Positions 54,043 to 64,000 of a DNA stretch of 64,000 nt are shown here, in pieces. Source of the DNA: Pseudorasbora parva (lineage: Eukaryota > Chordata > Actinopteri > Cypriniformes > Gobionidae); contig NC_090182.1 in assembly GCF_024679245.1 (NCBI RefSeq), positions 30,867,547 through 30,931,546 on the forward strand, in the 5' to 3' direction. Numbering within the stretch: the first letter of the stretch is position 1; each line of letters opens with the position of its first letter. The position numbers and the translations under genes were made by a program. The notes beneath the pieces were generated by a model. The model made no database searches and was not told where the DNA came from. It saw only the letters and a program-made list of their open reading frames with translations.

Positions 54043-54475
54043 GATAATATGTACCACCTACCTAAGCATTATTGCAGACCATGTACACACTTTCATGAAA
54101 ACGGTATTTCCTGGAGGTTGTGGCCTCTTTCAGCAGGATAATGCACCCTGCCACGAAGCCAAAATGGTTGAGGAATAGTTTGATGAGCACAACATCGAAT
54201 TTGAGGTGTTGACTTGACCTCCAAATTCTCCATATCTCAATCCAACTGAGCATCTGTGGGATGTGCTGAACAAACAAGATCCATGGAGGCCCCACCTCCC
54301 AAACTTGCATGACTAAAATGATATCTGCTGCTAACAACTTGGTGCCAGCTACCACAGCACACCTTCAGGGGTCTGGTGGAGTCCATGCCTCAACGTGTCA
54401 GGGCTGTTTTGGCAGCAAAAGGGGACCAACACAATATTAGGAAGGATGTCATAATGTTATGCCTGATCTGTGTAT
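54043..54475 (+). pseudogene. Tc1-like transposase C-terminal fragment (element C)
   Basis: The plus-strand translation gives GGCGLFQQDNAPCHEAKMVE (second Asp motif, 54112-54170), then FDEHNIEFEVLT, PPNSPYLNPTEHLWDVL (Glu motif, 54218-54270) and the terminal GPTQY-like end near 54440. Stops interrupt after MVEE and after EVLT, and a deletion/frameshift follows the Glu motif. The N-terminal half and left terminus are absent. The NPTEHLW context keeps the catalytic Glu. Distinct subfamily from elements A, B and D. Confidence 0.88.
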
Positions 54476-54479
54476 ATAT

Positions 54480-54550
54480 TTTAAATATAAAAAAAAATGA
54501 ATTGTAACTTAAATGTTACTGTCACTTTTGATCGTTTCAATGCGTCTTTG

Positions 54551-54584
<34 letters not shown>

Positions 54585-54645
54585 CAAATAAAAACTTTAA
54601 AAGAAAACATACTGACCCCAAACGTTTGAAAGGTAGTGTATTTTA
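54480..54645 (+). repeat. Interspersed repeat family F1, tail with (AAT)n
   Basis: 'actgtcacttttgatcgtttcaatgcgtctttgctgaataat' then a short AAT array and 'tactgaccccaaacgtttgaaa'. Compare 1620-1705. Confidence 0.7.
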
Positions 54646-56455
54646 TTTCCATTTGCTGATACAGCAAGGCATATTAAGAGTTTAAATAGCAGTTGTTCAT
54701 TGTTAAAACATTGTATAAATGGGACACAAGTGGAACCCAGTTTGGGGAATGGTTCTTGTGGTTGTCGTAGCATCCAGAGGACATTCTTCTTTTTTGTTTT
54801 CATCCACACGCAGACGATGCCGCTGTTGTGCTAAACTCAGGCTTATACCTGTGCCTTTAACTCATTACAAAGGTCTAATTGAGACTTCTTCCAGCTCTCA
54901 AGACCAGTCTAAATGTAAGGGCTTCACACTGCTTAGCAAATGAGCACACCAGGAGCAAGAAACCTTGGTGTCTTGATGTACTTGTGGGAGGCTGTCGTTT
55001 CAAAGAGCACTCCTTTATAGCGATGGCACATTGAACGTCAGTCAGCCTCAACATTGCTGGCAAGGAGATTACGGCTCTTTGCAGCCTACCGCTTGCTCTC
55101 TTTTCTCCTCCACTACCATTTGGAGAGGAAAACATTCAGCAGAGTGAAGTAAAGAAATCACTGCCATGGCTTGTTTTGGGGAGGAACAGCAGAGAGGTTT
55201 AATATTAGCAATTTGGCATCTCGATAAAAACTAATTTGTCTCTCTACTGTGAAGCAGAGATGTAACACGTAATGAGAAGAGATAATAAATTTGCCTTCTA
55301 TCTGGCATTTTCCATCATGTTTATTTGACTGCACTTCACAACCTTGACAAAATCACATTTTGCTTTCACAAGTTTACTTGCGCTGCATGAATTATGGAGA
55401 GAGCTGAGAAGGAAGGAAGACACCAATAAAGATTTTCTTGTAAGAAAGCGACCATTTGAAAACCATTCCCTGCATCCGCACTTATTTTACAGAGTTATCC
55501 ACACTCCAAAATAACAGCAGAGCACTGAAGTCATCAGCTTGTACCAGTGCAGTTATGTTGCATTTGCATAGCCTAGGCTTTCAGTGCAACATATAATTTT
55601 GCCGCACATTACATAAAGGCCATTCAATTGAACACACTGGGTCAACACTGCCTGATAATGGTGGCTGTGTACCTGCAAATGAATAAAGCCCCAGTGGTGT
55701 GTGTGTCTGTCGTCTATGTCAGATTTTAATGGGATCATATATTATTTAAACATGCAGGACAAGTTAATACACTCTGCTCCGCATACCTGTCATATTAAAT
55801 AATTAACCGTGGCTGAGGAAAACATTAAACAGGAAATAAAGCATTAACACCAATGCAATTTTTACAAAGAGATTCTGTTTTTACTTCTCTTCAATATGTT
55901 TTTGTTTCATAACTGTTGCCCAGTTTATTTAAGCAACATTATACCAGCAAGAGGTTTTGTTCTGGATATCAGCACGACTGTGATCTGGCTGTCAGCACAA
56001 AGCCAGAGTGTAATTAATATGCAGTTTTACATCATGCTTGATATTACTTTTAATACAAAAGTTATATTAAACAATAAGTGACTTCCATTTCAGACACAAT
56101 TGTCAATTGACACGTCATTTATTATATATGTATCTCCACCAATAAAAAATTATCCAGGCAATGTTCTGAACACATATTGCTGTATTTCTACTGTTACCAT
56201 AATACAATGAGCGAGTCTGCAGCAAAACAGATGCTCTGATTTTAAATACTAATCTTGATGCAGATTTCAAACTGTTAGTATGTGTATTAGTGTTGACATT
56301 TTTGTGAATCGTTCTGCTGTTTACACCATTACGGCAAGTAGCTGGCAACATGTTACTTTTTTGTGACTCATTGAATCATTCATTAAACGGATTTGTTCAA
56401 TGCCACAACTGGCAGTTTTTACAACCTAGATCACCAAACCATTCTCTCAACCTAT
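54646..56455. other. Unique non-coding DNA
   Basis: An octamer ATTTGCAT lies at 55562-55569. Overlapping frames at 54719-55135 on both strands are not recognised. The part at 54830-55580 is repeat-free and may contain conserved elements. Confidence 0.45.
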
Positions 56456-56459
56456 TTAT

Positions 56460-56878
56460 TCAGCTACACTGATTCATTCATGATTGAATCACTCAACCAA
56501 GTCGGTCAGCTGTTCTGATGGACTGGGTTAGGCGCTGGTTAGACTCCAGCATCCCAGCGGCAAGCTGTTTTGGAACTTCATAGAAAATGTTTTATTTATT
56601 TTTTCAAATGTACTGATTTATTCAGGAGTGAGACATTGAATCATTTACTCAACCAATGTTTCAACTGTTCTGATGAACTTGGTTAGGCTCCAGCTTCCCA
56701 GTGACAAGTGGTTTAGAAATTGCTTGAAAGATTTGTTAAAATTCACTGATTCATCCAGGAGTGAGTCATTGAATCATTAACTCAACCAATGTATTCAACT
56801 GTTCTGATGACTTTTGGTTAGGCACTAGTCAGGCTCCAGCATCCCAGTGACAAGCACTTTGGAAATGTATAGAACATT

Positions 56879-56941
<63 letters not shown>

Positions 56942-57275
56942 TTCATTCATTCATTCATTCATTCATTCATTCATTCATTCATTCATTCTTTCATTCATTC
57001 ATTCTTTCATTCATTCTTTCATTCATTTTAAATGAACTGATTTATTCAGGAGGGAGACATTGAATAATTCACTCAACTAATTTATTCAACTGTTCTGATG
57101 AACTTGGTTAGGCGCTGATTAGGCTCCAGTATCTAAGTGACAACTGGTTTGGAAACTGCTAGAAAGATTTGTTAAAATACACTGATTCATCCAGGAGTGA
57201 GTCATTGAATAATTCACTCAACCAATGTATTCAACTATTCTGATGACTTTTGGTTAGGTACTGGTCCTGCTCATG
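56460..57275 (+). repeat. Dimeric minisatellite (two alternating ~140-bp monomers)
   Basis: Monomers start with ACTGATT(C/T)ATTCAGGAGTGAG-type sequence at about 56467, 56610, 56745, 57036 and 57181. Type A has GATGAACTTGGTTAGG and ends in AAAGATTTGTTAAAAT. Type B has GATGACTTTTGGTTAGG (or a variant) and ends in ATAGAACATTTTATTTATT. Order is B, A, B, A, B. Only the second B has a greatly expanded (ATTT)n/(ATTC)n tail (56880-57028). Confidence 0.85.
56880..57028 (+). repeat. (ATTT)n/(ATTC)n microsatellite inside the minisatellite
   Basis: About 15 ATTT units pass into about 20 ATTC units with a few CTTT variants. It grows from the ATTTATTT tail of monomer type B. Confidence 0.98.
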
Positions 57276-57559
57276 TAAAAAAGTATCCAAAAACCACTAG
57301 GCTAGTATTACATATTTTGTATATTGTGAATACTTACAATATCACAAATGTTTTCCCCAAATGTGAGAAAATGGCTTTTAAACCGACAAACTGGGACGTG
57401 TGAGCGAATTGCCTGTCAATTGTGTCATATCTGCGTTACCCTTAGTTTCTGGCTTTATTTTTCAGAAAAGCTGTACACTTACTGCAGTGTGCAAAGTGTT
57501 TTATAGATGTCGCCGAGAGAACGCACATCGTAGTAACATCGTAATTTTCAACATACTCA

Positions 57560-57921
57560 AATATATCCAATATGATAAACAGAGCTGTGTTACCTCATAC
57601 TCATGACCGGAAACATGGAAATGGCGCCAGTGACTATGGGATAATAAAAGTCCTGCTGCTCGCAAGCCCTGTCACGCTTGTCTCTCATTTGCAGTCGCTT
57701 CAGCAACTTGTTTAGCTCCACAGCACTTACCCCTGCTCTGCTTCATACTACAGTAACGTTAATAATCACATCCATGAACATCATTTTTGCCCGAGTCCTA
57801 TCCCGATTCTTTTCCACTGGCTGTGAGGTGAAGAACACATGTACCAAGATTCATCAAACTATGCCTTTGTTTTGAATAGGCGCCCTCTAGTGGACAGAAA
57901 AGTTACATAGTGCACCTTTAA
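57560..57921 (-). repeat. MITE-like repeat, one terminus visible
   Basis: Ends GGCGCCCTCTAGTGGACAG...TAGTGCACCTTTAA with a TTAA at 57918-57921. The matching left end was not found, so the left limit is approximate. I recognise the terminal part as a common fish TTAA repeat. Confidence 0.5.
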
Positions 57922-59365
57922 ACAACACTGCTGGTTCTGCTTTGCATGGTTTTGAACTATTCACTGGTGACCAAAGGAGTAACCAACAATGTGCCTAAAA
58001 TTACTAAAGTGTATAATTGTGTCTATTAACTTATTGTTTGCTTTATTTATTGTAAGATTTGTATAAAATATCAGACTCAAAATCAGAATAGCGCCTTTTT
58101 TAGTGTACCAAATGTTGCAAATTGTACTGCTTTTAACAGTGCTTATTAGATGTTTTGACTGACAAAAGTAGAGCAGACACAGGTCAATGCGAGTGATGCT
58201 GACAGCAACTTTCCTGAATAAACACGTTGTGTCCTCTGAGCTGCCCTTGCAACCAGGAGAATGTGTACTTTATTAGTCTCCCCCTATTTGAGTTCCCGTG
58301 CCAGCTCCTCTCAGGTTACAATATCATGTATAGTTTAAAACTAGCTCATTAAATGAAAAACTGTCTCTAGGAGAGTATGAGCCAAGTTGAAGTGGAGAAG
58401 AATGATTCTTTAATTGGTCAATTGCACACAAAAAAGGTAAATTGTGTAACCCATGTCTCTGTAGAAATTCCTCTTTGCAAGAGTGGCACAAAAATCCTTT
58501 CTATTATCTCAGATGCCTAGGGCTGACCATGCAGTGTTTGTCTTTTACCCGACAGTGGGTGTGAAGTGAGGTTACCACACAGCCGATGCTGACTTCTCTA
58601 AGTGCTGATGAAATATAGATGTTGAAGTCTGGACCGCTCAATGTTTCATCTCTCTTGGTGATACCATAAGGAAGCCATTAATAGTGTCAGAGAGCATTAG
58701 TTCTACAAAAAGAAGATAACTGGATGTAAGAGAATGACTGGCAGCACCTGCTTTGAATCAACTAGGCGTCCCTCAAGTATAAGGCAGAGAAGTTTGTCCC
58801 CCGCTGTGCGGGCTCGACTGCTTATTGTTCCTCATATGTATGCGAGGTCACTTCAAGATGGTCATTTCCCCCTGCGCTGCCTTTGTCAGTGTGCAGAGGC
58901 CCTGCATCATGCATAATCGCAAACAGCAGGACCATCTGTTGTTGCCTTGTTGACTTACCTACGTGCAACCTTTTTAGTGTTGGTTTTCATGTATCAGTCT
59001 GATGTAGCACCATATTTACAATATGCTAATTGGTTAATGAAATCCTGTTTGAGAACCTTTGCATATGTTATGAAGCCTGTGCTATGTGCTACGCTCGTGT
59101 TTTCAGCATTAGGGGCGCAGGAATAGTCTTGCATTGAGAAGTTTTGCTGTAGCCATCTGTTTGCGGTATATTCCACCACCGCAGATTGATGACCTTAACC
59201 TTTATTCACTCAATTGGCTTATCCATTTCTTCGGAATAAGTGTACGTAATAGGTCACTTTGTTCTGCCTTATTACGAAACATGCAATTTATAGGAACTGT
59301 GCTTGAATGCAACAGTTTCATTCTAACTAAAATAACTAAAACAGAATGATTTGTTTCTCTTTTAG
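57922..59365. other. Unique non-coding DNA
   Basis: The GC-richer part at 58735-58930 has a 60-codon frame without recognisable motif. Just upstream of 59366 are branch-point-like CTAAC words and a pyrimidine tract belonging to the exon candidate below. Confidence 0.45.
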
Positions 59366-59425
59366 AACCAGAGCCAGACCCCAGACAAAACATTCCCTCT
59401 TGTCCCAGCCACGTGCCCTCACAAG
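59366..59425 (+). other. Candidate internal exon, 60 bp
   Basis: TTTGTTTCTCTTTTAG directly precedes position 59366 and CAAG|GTAAGT closes the segment at 59425, both near-consensus splice signals. CTAAC words lie about 40 bases upstream of the acceptor, a normal branch-point distance. The length is a multiple of three and all three plus-strand frames are open; frame 1 reads NQSQTPDKTFPLVPATCPHK and frame 3 reads PEPDPRQNIPSCPSHVPSQ. I do not recognise either peptide, so no gene is named. If real, the window is largely intronic to a plus-strand gene. Chance occurrence of such a pair in 64 kb is possible. Confidence 0.4.
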
Positions 59426-60107
59426 GTAAGTCACTGTCTTGCTAATGGTTCTGCTTATTAGAGGCGTTGCATTTTCACTGTGTGATAAAGCTGTGGTGTA
59501 TACTGCATCTCTGTAAAGCATTGGTTTTTAACTGTTCTACTACACAGAGAAGGGGAAAACAATGTGAAAATGTGTATTTTGTTTGACATCAAAGGCTTTG
59601 TTGTCTTAATCCAATTTCAATTGAGAATTCATCTAGTTTAAACAGTTGAGCAAGGTGCCAAGGCCATGAGTTTACGAAAAAAACTACTACTTTGTATAAA
59701 TGAATTACAAGTATGTGATGCATAAATTCACTTGTAGCTTTTAAAATGATAAATTTAATTAGATTTAGATATTTATTTTGATATATGAATTCTTATGATT
59801 TGCTTTAACAGTGTTAATTAATAACCAGTGCCTTGGTTAACATTAACTAAGATGATGGCAAAGTAAATAAATATCCACTAAATATCCAGTATTGATGTAT
59901 ATCAAATATTCACGGACAAAGATCAGATATGAGATTAACGTATTGTGCATCCCTATAGAATATTAAATGCAGCTTCTCAATTCCTGGCAATATTAACAAA
60001 TATTTCAGTCAAAATTCCATTTTACTTTACTTTTATATGATTTTGCTACTGAGTCGGGTCCCCATTTGGTTTGTGTCATAAAGCAAAACCATTGAGAACA
60101 ACTGCTG
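59426..60107. other. Unique AT-rich DNA
   Basis: Nothing recognised. Confidence 0.4.
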
Positions 60108-60962
60108 TAAATAATATATAATGTGCTTTTTTTTTTTTATTCTCACTATTGACTAGCTATTAACTATGACGATTGCTTCAATAAACTCCTAATTGGTGCT
60201 TATTAATAGTTCAAAAGTTGTTGTTAAAGGGTTAGTTCACCTAAAAATGAAATTTATGTCATTAATGACTCACCCTAATGTTGTTCCACACCAGTAAGAC
60301 CTCCGTTCATCTTCAGAACACAGTTTAAGATATTTTATATTAGTCCGAGAGCGTATCCAAGTGTACACTAAAGTATGCACACTTTACTATCCATGTCCAG
60401 AAAGGGAATAACAACATCACCAAAGTAGTCCATATGTGACATCAGTTCATTAGAATCTGTTGAAGCGTCAAAAATACATTTTGGTCAAAAAATAACAAAA
60501 ACTATGACTTTATTAAGCATTGTCTTCTCTTTCTTGTTTGTGTTCAAACCTCAAATAAAGATTCAAACGCTTGTGAATCAGTGAATCAATAAATGATTCA
60601 GATCGCATGCCAAACTGCCAAACTGCTGAAATCACGTGACACTGGCAATCCGAATGATTGATCGATTTTCTGGACATGGACAGTATAGTGTGCATACATT
60701 TGGATACACTCTTGGACTAAATATAAAATATCTTAAACTTTGTTCCGAAGATGAACGGAGGTCTTATGGGTGTGGAATGATATTAGGGTAGAGTTATTAA
60801 TGACATCAATTTCATTTTTGGGTGAACTAACACTTAAAGCTGAGGAAAGGGATGTGGAATATGCAGAATAAGGCATTAATATGTTCTTAATAATTATTAA
60901 TAAACAGCCAATATCCTAGTAATATGCATGCTAAAAAGCAACTAAACTAAAATGTTACCCTT
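60108..60962. mobile_element. hAT-like MITE split by a TTAA-MITE
   Basis: The left part (60140-60223, 'gactagctattaactatgac...caataaactcctaattggtgcttattaatag') and right part (60838-60962, 'aacagccaatatcctagtaatatgcatgct...aaaatgttaccct') belong to one family; the right part recurs at 16962-17060. The insertion at 60224-60837 separates them. Confidence 0.65.
60224..60837. mobile_element. Complete TTAA-MITE family F5 with ~170-bp inverted arms
   Basis: TTAAAGGGTTAGTTCACC at the left is mirrored by GGTGAACTAACACTTAA at the right, with TTAA at 60224-60227 and 60834-60837. The arms stay matched for about 170 bp ('agacctccgttcatcttc.gaaca', 'cactttactatccatgtccagaaa'). The 614-bp element is non-coding. 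Confidence 0.88.
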
Positions 60963-62555
60963 ATTTTTTATTATATATTTTTTTCTTTCAAAACACATTT
61001 ATTTATTTATTTAGTTTGAATACGTTGAAATAGAACAACACTTCTTTTTCTCCACACCGCCATGTACCAGAGCAAGGAGGCATGACAGCAGATATTTCCT
61101 TTTTATTGTGTCTTATCTCTGGTTGGAAACAAGGCCCTGAATTAAACCGTAATATTGCTACAAGATGTTGAATTATCTGTGATTTCATGCTTTTTGGGTG
61201 TAGGATTTACCAAAACAGTGACAAGAATCAGTCGTGTTCTTTGTGTAGATGAACACAAAGAAAGTATATTTTCCTGTTTGAAAGCTGGCTTCCTCGGCTT
61301 TTGAGCCTGTTTTTCACACAGCCTATGTGAGAAACGCAATAATGTGTTATATTGCCAAACCTCGCACTATTGTCAGTCCACTAACCCCAAATGTGCCAAA
61401 GTGCGCATTTCCTCTTCTGGTTGACTGGGCAGGTCAAGATTAAAGCAAAAACTTTGCTAAAAAAGTCAGTCAAAGGCACATCTGACAGCCTGTCAGCAAG
61501 CGGTCCAAAATCGGCAAACCTTAATATGCCAACTGCCATCAAAAGTGACTTGAAACTGCGAGAGAAAGCTGCACAATATTTATAAAAATCACCTCAGGGC
61601 TCATTGTGAGATGTATGAAAAGGCAATCAGCTTTGTACTGAACCTTTCGGCACACAACAGGGCTCTAATTGCTGACCCGTCCTTCACACGAGCCTGCGTG
61701 CTTCACCCCTGTCGAGATCACCTCTAATAACACGTTCTATACAGTGCTGATGCGCTCGAACTCACCTGCTCGACACCCAGGCTGTGGCGTTTTGTCCTTG
61801 AAATATGGAGAGCGCTGCAATTCCCATGTTCCTGTCAGCTCTCCTTGAAACAGCTGATCTGGATGGAGGTAATGAAGGGATGCCACAGATTTGTGATGGC
61901 GTTAACGTTTCCCTGCGACCAGCAGAACATAATCTCTGTCTCGTCGCTTCCCATTAGCGCCTGTGATCTGCACAAACCAATATGCAAAGAAAGCAATGGA
62001 GCAGTGGAGTAATTTGGCGTGTCACTCAGCTCCGAATGAAAGTATAATGGCTAAACGGTTAGATATGATTTCTATAATAGGAACGTCGTACTGTGTGGCA
62101 CTAAGACCGTTCCTATTTTCTTTGCTGGTATTGTATGCATTTACAATGAAAGGGAGCTAATGAACAGAGAGCTTTTAAAAGCGCCGTGATTAAATGGAAA
62201 GGAGAGGGGAAGAGAAGGATGACGGGAGAACGAGAGCGAAGCTGAGGGGGGTGGAGAGAACACTAAGTATACATAATTGCTGCTTGACACATTGGCCAAA
62301 TTCTGCTGTGCCAGAATTGGAGTGAAGATGATTAACGGCTGTCCGTGTGGGTGGGCAACTTGGTCACCCAGGGCTTCTAGTTTCCATAGCAATTGTACTC
62401 CAAAGGCCATACATTACATTGTGAGAGTCCCTGAGGCCTGAGCATTGTTAAATTCCCCAATAATATCTTACATTATGCGTTTGTCCTCTCAGCAGTAATT
62501 CATTCCAGCCACTGCGATTCACAATAGGTCAGTAGTGAGAGTGGAGAGAGTCCCA
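60963..62555. other. Unique non-coding DNA
   Basis: Repeat-free apart from a short T-rich run at 60960-61015. The 61640-62420 part is moderately GC-rich with ATTAAC/TAATTG words and may hold conserved elements. No gene recognised. Confidence 0.45.
62380..62393 (+). promoter_or_regulatory. RFX X-box-like motif
   Basis: GTTTCCATAGCAAT resembles the symmetric X-box (GTTGCCATGGCAAC) with both half-sites and a 2-bp spacer, differing at four positions. A single weak site; function is inference. Confidence 0.25.
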
Positions 62556-63010
62556 ATTTCAGGCCTCCTACCAGATCGTGAAGGAAGGCACACCTCAACG
62601 CTTAACGTTGATGAAGTGGCCCCGGCTTGAGGAAAGTGATCATTTGTCTGACATTACAGCAGGCACGTCTGCTCTGCCGATCCAACGGACGACCCGGCTG
62701 ATATTCTGCAGGTATTTAAACGCCATTCATCAAGGCTTCGGGTTAACCCTAGCGGGCGCCGTATTCCAGAGCCGCCCCGTCGAGCCGCCAAAGCAGATGG
62801 CAGATGGAGTGCAGAATTTGACCCTTCCCTCCCTGCGCGCAATGCATGCGGAACCCTGGCACGAGCCGCCTGATCTGGGCATGGTGCGACCAATGTACCC
62901 CTCCGTGCAAACACAGACACGCATTCCATCTGCGGGAGGGAGGGGTGTCGTTCCTCTCTCCCTTTCCTCCGCGCTCTTCCACGTCCTACTCAAAATGGTG
63001 TTTTGAACTT
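62556..63010 (+). other. GC-rich unique block with a 142-codon frame
   Basis: The plus-strand frame 62578-63006 starts MKEGTPQRLTLMKWPRLEES and ends FHVLLKMVF. No domain is recognised, and frames of 60-101 codons also lie on the minus strand and in other plus phases, as expected from low stop density. It is repeat-free. It may be a conserved non-coding element or, less likely, part of an unrecognised exon. Confidence 0.3.
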
Positions 63011-63620
63011 GGGGAAACCGGTGGTGAATAAGCACATCTTAAAAATGATTCATACTAGATAATAAATGGAAATCCCTCCAGCCATGCAACAACAGGCTAG
63101 TCATGCAGCAATTAAGCTTCGTAGCATGCAAAACTCAAGGCAGTGTGCTCTGCATTCATATGCTATTCAGGAGGGAGTAGGCGTGATGCTGGAAGACAAG
63201 CAACAAAATGCCCGAACCCATACCGCCGTCTCAGCGTGGTGCCCGGAGATGCTTTGGCGGACATCTTCAGACAAACATGTAGTAGAGCTGGAAAAACTCA
63301 CAATCGGAAAGGTCAGTTGTGACCTCTGGGTGTAGGGCTACGCTGAGCCTGTCACTAGCAAGCACAGCATGTTCATGTCAAAAAGAGAAAAGGTACACCA
63401 GCCGCCCAACTCTCCGAGCATGCCATGCAGCAGGTTGTGTGTGCACGCATCTGTGTTAAGGATATTTATAGCTGTTTTGATTCAGGTTCTTATTTAGACA
63501 TTTCCCCCTGGTTTATAAAATACAAAAGACAAAATGATGTTCGGTTCTTTTAAGTTTTCATGCATTCATTTAATATTTTTTTTTTTTGTTTATTTTGTCA
63601 GAAGTATGTTTTAAAGCGAA
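63011..63620. other. Unique non-coding DNA
   Basis: An 89-codon frame (63066-63335) has no recognisable motif. Nothing else seen. Confidence 0.4.
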
Positions 63621-63790
63621 TGAAGTAGACTACCCTAAAAAAGTTTTGGGTCAGTATTTTTTTTTTATTCACCAAAGGTACATTGCTGGAAATTCAGCTT
63701 TACCATCACTAGAAAATATATTATTGTAATATTGCACAGTATATTTTTTTATTTTACTGTATTTCTGACCAATTAAATGCAGCCTTACAA
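63621..63790 (-). repeat. Interspersed repeat family F1, inverted partial copy
   Basis: Read on the minus strand it contains 'ctgacccaaaacttttttaggg' in the position of the family tail, with the 'gctgaaatttccagcaatgta'-type segment in the opposite sense. Divergent. Confidence 0.5.
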
Positions 63791-63807
63791 ACATACAAAC
63801 AGTAAAC

Positions 63808-64000
63808 GGTAACACTTTACAATAAGGTTTCATTAGTAACATTAGTTAACAAATAATGAACTGCACTTCTACAGCATTTACTAATCTTTGTCAATATTAA
63901 TTTACATTTTTTAATACATTTTTAAAATCAAAAGTTGTATTTGTTACCATTAGTTAATGCACTAAAATGAACAATCAATGAACATCTCTTTTTTCATTAA
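63808..64000 (+). mobile_element. hAT-like MITE, left half, cut by the window end
   Basis: Starts GGTAACACTTTACAATAAGG and continues through 'tttactaatctttgtcaatatt' and 'aaatcaaaagttgta', matching the left half of 4169-4350. The right half lies beyond the window. Confidence 0.7.

Noticed and set aside
56460..57275. Possible CRISPR-like array
   Set aside because: Repeats of ~140 bp with no unique spacers, in a eukaryotic context; it is a minisatellite.

Overview
This window is vertebrate nuclear DNA, almost certainly from a teleost fish and most likely a cyprinid. The reasons are a dense mix of cut-and-paste DNA transposon remnants (Tc1/mariner, hAT, PIF/Harbinger, TTAA-type MITEs), a tRNA-derived SINE head, and very long (CA), (TA), (GA), (TTTTA) and (TCTA) microsatellites. 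The organism call is inference from repeat content. I see no bacterial-type operon, no CRISPR array, no rRNA and no intact cellular protein-coding gene. Nearly all open frames of 60-150 codons are translated microsatellites, transposon debris or chance frames in GC-rich patches.

Layout. 1-7 kb is mostly unique DNA with one nested MITE and CT and TA arrays. 7.2-11.9 kb is a transposon cluster: a complete TTAA MITE, a (TTTTA)n array, a Tc1-like element, and a second Tc1-like element split by a 1.1 kb hAT-like insertion. 12-18.9 kb is mainly unique, with a large TCTA array and another Tc1-like pseudogene. 18.9-23.9 kb holds a hAT element with a perfect 8-bp duplication, a Harbinger element carrying two younger insertions, and a further nested MITE. 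24-28.4 kb is mostly unique and regulatory-looking. 28.4-32.5 kb holds a 1.5 kb element with long terminal inverted repeats and two copies of a ~500-bp family. 33.8-35 kb has TA arrays, a perfect 278-bp palindrome and CA arrays. 35.2-36.1 kb is a GC-rich unique block ending near an Oct-Sox-like composite motif. 37-53 kb alternates MITEs, microsatellites and unique DNA. 53-57.3 kb has another Tc1 fragment and a dimeric minisatellite. 57.3-64 kb is mostly unique, with one good candidate internal exon of 60 bp (59366-59425, + strand).

How it fits together. The window reads like a large intron or intergenic regulatory region of a developmental locus: long unique stretches with homeodomain, POU-octamer, SOX and TCF/LEF-like words, and at most one small exon. 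No flanking gene can be named. The transposons give a relative order of insertion from their nesting. I did not find a convincing undescribed biological system. The most unusual objects are the perfect palindrome, the alternating dimeric minisatellite, the stacked insertions and the candidate micro-exon.
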